Shown piece by piece: positions 60,545-64,000 of a stretch of 64,000 nt of DNA (positions within the stretch are counted from its first letter, which is position 1; each line of letters opens with the position of its first letter). The notes below the pieces were generated by a model. The model searched no databases and had not been told where the DNA came from. It saw nothing but the letters and a program-made list of their open reading frames with translations. This DNA is from Siphonodentalium dalli. Its lineage: Eukaryota; Mollusca; Scaphopoda; Gadilida; Siphonodentaliidae. Both the position numbers and the translations under genes were made by a program. The stretch covers positions 195,662,816 to 195,726,815 of the forward strand of contig CP136066.1 of the NCBI GenBank assembly GCA_032622095.1, in the 5' to 3' direction.

Positions 60545-60954
60545 GGAGAGTGGCGATGAGTCACGAGACTGGGAGATCATGGGATTACAAGAGGTAATTG
60601 TAATTTGTTTCAAGATAGTGATCGACTTAAATAATAAGCACACCCAAATTACCATTTCTTCAGCTTTGGTTGATATAAAAGTGCAGTTACTTAAGTGAAA
60701 TTGGATAGCATATATTTTTTGTACACCGCCTCTTTATTCAAACAATTATCGACCGATTTAAAAATCTGAAACCAGTTTGACCACTGCATTTTACACCTAA
60801 ACAATGAATGTTAAGAAGTAGCTAGCATCAATTTGTAAACATTCGACAGTGCGAGCATTTTGTTATCAGCGTTTGATGGCATAATTTCAGTTATTCTGAG
60901 TGCAACTACGGGTTTAAGAATTGTTTTGTGGCCTTGTCATTTACAGAGTTAGGA
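60545..60954. other. Spacer before the minisatellite, no gene seen
   Basis: AT-rich. Its last ~75 bp (GGCATAATTTCAGTTATTCTG ...) is the first of three copies of the higher-order spacer found inside the minisatellite. Confidence 0.45.
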
Positions 60955-63375
60955 TCTGGTGACGATGCGGACATTCAGACGGGTGGGGGCAATTACAAAT
61001 GATTTGTGAACTTACAAGGGAGGGTGCAGGGATAACAGAGGGAGGGGGCAATTACAAGGGAGGGGTGCAGGGATAACAGGGAGGGGGCAATTAAAAGTGA
61101 TTTGTGAACTTACAAGGGAGGGTGCAGGGATAAGAGGGAGGGGCAATTACAAGTGATTTGTGAACTTACAAGAGAGGGTGCAGGGATAACAGAGGGAGGG
61201 GTGCAGTTACAATGGGTGGGGGCAATTACAAGTGATTTGTGAACTTACAAGGGAGGGTGCAGGGATAACAGAGGGAGGGGGCAATTACAAGTGATTTGTG
61301 AACTTACAAGGGAGGGTGCAGGGATAAGAGAGAGGAGGCAATTACAAGTGATTTGTGAACTTACAAGGGAGGGGTGCAGGGATAACAGTGGGAGGGGGCA
61401 ATTACAAGTGATTTGTGAACTTACAAGGGAGGGTGCAGGGATAACAGGGAGGGGGCAATTACAAGTGATTTGTAAACTTACAAGGGAGGGTGGAGGGGTA
61501 ACAGGGAGGGGGCAATTACAAGTGATTTGTGAACGTACAAGGGAGGGGTGTAGTGATAACATAGGGAGGGGGCAATTACAAGTGATTTGTGAACTTACAA
61601 GGGAGGGTGCAGGGATAACAGAGGGAGGGGGCAATTACAAGGGAGGAATACAGGGATAACAGGGAGGGGGCAATTAAAAGTGATTTGTGAACTTACAAGG
61701 GTGGGTGGCATAATTTCAGTTATTCTGAGTGCAACTACGGGTTTAAGAATTGTTTTGTGGCCTTGTCATTTACAGAGTTAGGATCTGGTGACGATGCGGA
61801 CATTCAGACGGGTGGGGGCAATTACAAATGATTTGTGAACTTACAAGGGAGGGTGCAGGGATAACAGAGGGAGGGGGCAAATACAAGGGAGGGGTGCAGG
61901 GATAACAGGGAGGGGGCAATTAAAAGTGATTTGTGAACTTACAAGGGAGGGGTGCAGGGATAAGAGGGAGGGGCAATTACAAGTGATTTGTGAACTTACA
62001 AGAGAGGGTGCAGGGATAACAGAGGGAGGGGTGCAGTTACAATGGGTGGGGGCAATTACAAGTGATTTGTGAACTTACAAGGGAGGGTGCAGGGATAACA
62101 GAGGGAGGGGGCAATTACAAGTGATTTGTGAACTTACAAGGGAGGGTGCAGGGATAAGAGAGAGGAGGCAATTACAAGTGATTTGTGAACTTACAAGGGA
62201 GGGGTGCAGGGATAACAGTGGGAGGGGGCAATTACAAGTGATTTGTGAACTTACAAGGGAGGGTGGAGGGATAACAGGGAGGGGGCAATTACAAGTGATT
62301 TGTGAACGTACAAGGGAGGGGTGTAGTGATAACATAGGGAGGGGGCAATTACAAGTGATTTGTGAACTTACAAGGGAGGGGTGCAGGGATAAGAGTGGGA
62401 GGGGGCAATTACAAGTGATTTGTGAACTTACAAGGGAGGGTGCAGGGAGGGGGCAATTACAAGTGATTTGTGAACTTACAAGGGAGGGTGGAGGGATAAC
62501 AGGGAGGGGGCAATTACAAGTGATTTGTGAACGTACAAGGGAGGGGTGTAGTGATAACAGAGGGAGGGGGCAATTACAAGGGAGGGGTGCAGGGATAACA
62601 GGGAGGGGGCAATTAAAAGTGATTTGTGAACTTACAAGGGTGGGTGGCATAATTTCAGTTATTCTGAGTGCAACTACGGGTTTAAGAATTGTTTTGTGGC
62701 CTTGTCATTTACAGAGTTAGGATCTGGTGACGATGCGGACATTAAGACGGGTGGGGGCAATTACAAATGATTTGTGAACTTACAAGGGAGGGTGCAGGGA
62801 TAACAGAGGGAGGGGGCAATTACAAGGGAGGGGTGCAGGGATAACAGGGAGGGGGCAATTAAAAGTGATTTGTGAACTTACAAGGGCGGGTGCAGGGATA
62901 AGAGGGAGGGGCAATTACAAGTGATTTGTGAACTTACAAGGGAGGGTACAGGGATAACAGAGGGAGGGGTGCGGTTACAATGGGTGGGGGCAATTACAAG
63001 TGATTTGTGAACTTACAAGGGAGGGTGCAGGGATAACAGAGGGAGGGGGCAATTACAAGTGATTTGTGAACTTACAAGGGAGGGTGCAGGGATAAGAGAG
63101 AGGAGGCAATTACAAGTGATTTGTGAACTTACAAGGGAGGGGTGCAGGGATAACAGTGGGAGGGGGCAATTACAAGTGATTTGTGAACTTACAAGGGAGG
63201 GTGCAGGGATAACAGGGAGGGGGCAATTATAAGTGATTTGTGAACGTACAAGGGAGGGGTGTAGTGATAACATAGGGAGGGGGCAATTACAAGTGATTTG
63301 TGAACTTACAAGGGAGGGTGCAGGGATAACAGAGGGAGGGGGCAATTACAAGTGATTTATGAACTTGTAAGGTAG
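60955..63375 (+). repeat. G-rich minisatellite (~57-60-bp unit) with ~0.83-0.94-kb higher-order repeat
   Basis: The unit is built from GGGCAATTACAAGTGATTTG, TGAACTTACAAGGGAGGG and TGCAGGGATAACAGAGGGAG. The unique spacer (GGCATAATTTCAGTTATTCTG ... GACGATGCGGACATT) occurs at 60,878, 61,706 and 62,645, dividing the array into superunits. Each unit has four or more runs of at least three G, matching the G-quadruplex rule. Long ORFs are open on both strands (plus QVICELTREG, minus SLVSSQITCNCPLP) because many units are multiples of three. They are composition artefacts. Confidence 0.9.
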
Positions 63376-64000
63376 GGTGCAAGCATTTCCCCTTAACAAA
63401 TTAGCAACAATTTCCGCGTTTGCCTTCCATTTATAACTGAGTATGTCAGCCTTTGTTTGACTCAAGTCAAATCGTTTGCTGTGTATAATAGACGTCATAC
63501 TTATTATGATATAGACATGCATACGGTATGTCAATGGAGGCCTACATGGCTGTGGTTAACCTCAGTTAATTCAAGTGGTTAACCGGTCATGAAAATCCCG
63601 TAGGCCCTAACCGTTTCATATATTATGGGTATCACAAAACGAATACATCTTTTTCTTTTCACCACATAAATTATAATTGCATTCAAGTCTTCGAATATCG
63701 CATTGTCACATATTACTAGTAATATGCCTACCTCGAATCGATTCACCACTACCATTCCATATAGTACTAATAGTAGTATGTATATAATATTCAGGGTTGT
63801 GGTGCATTTAACACACTGTATACTTATACCTCGTTCTATGTTATGGTACTAAGAATACAAGCATTCTGTGCATGTGATAATCTAAATTGTACCCAGACTA
63901 TCACCCCGTGCCATCACTATTATCAGGCACCATCACTATTATTGTTTTTGACGAAAAATACCACCCATCACTATTATTCGGCCATTACTATTATTAGGCA
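63376..64000. other. Spacer and start of a CATCACTATTATT repeat at the window end
   Basis: Mostly featureless. From about 63,900 short units (ATCACTATTATTAGGCA, CCATCACTATTATT, CCATTACTATTATTAGGCA) repeat up to the edge, probably the beginning of a microsatellite that continues outside. Confidence 0.55.

Noticed and set aside
59782-60655. Minus-strand ORFs up to 205 codons opposite the SGNH and acidic-repeat genes
   Set aside because: Their Leu/Ser/Thr/Phe repeats are the complement of the GAAAATGAGAG repeat, so they are shadows.
61245-63345. Long ORFs on both strands over the G-rich array
   Set aside because: They are open on both strands simultaneously and composition-driven, so they are not genes.

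Overview
This is an AT-rich, repeat-dominated stretch of an animal nuclear genome. There are no operons or bacterial-type genes. Coding traces are short, spliced or broken, and most of the DNA consists of transposable elements, minisatellites and palindromic (foldback) elements. The mix points to a lophotrochozoan, most likely a mollusc such as a bivalve: Penelope-like retroelement, CR1/L2-type LINE end, tRNA-SINE, several families of TIR/foldback DNA elements and SGNH-type ORFs. That placement is inference from repeat style, not from a marker gene.

Layout. 0-2.6 kb: 3' end of a LINE and a ~200-bp palindrome. 2.66-11.5 kb: a higher-order tandem array (A-B-A-B-A, ~3.7 kb per dimer) that carries a conserved TATA-like box and a small exon-like segment in most units. 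14.4-15.3 kb (minus): two exon groups coding for secreted products, a PAN/apple-like exon and a two-exon small protein. 18.3-23.7 kb: the most interesting locus, a decayed endogenous CRESS-DNA (circular Rep-encoding ssDNA) virus. A Rep helicase fragment lies on plus and a capsid-like gene on minus, pointing towards each other as in ambisense circovirus-like genomes. The pair is separated by one TIR transposon, and the capsid gene is split by a second one.

23.7-38.9 kb: fragments and one long, nearly complete Penelope-like element with tandem/direct-repeat organisation, an SGNH-like remnant and a broken reverse transcriptase. 39.2-41.5 kb: a 2.3-kb palindrome of a foldback family with partial copies at 16.3-17.7 and 49 kb. 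43.8-44.6 kb (minus): a frameshifted gag/ORF1-like gene. 49.4-52 kb: a broken DDE-transposase-like gene split by a 982-bp minisatellite insertion flanked by 9-bp direct repeats. 52.2-57.4 kb: a 5.2-kb foldback element with a 2.4-kb minisatellite at its heart. 59.3-60.5 kb: an SGNH-hydrolase-like ORF with one internal stop, followed by an acidic repeat ORF. 61-63.4 kb: a G-rich minisatellite with quadruplex potential.

I see no gene network here. The window reads as a heterochromatin-like or intergenic accumulation zone in which successive insertions can be ordered by nesting.
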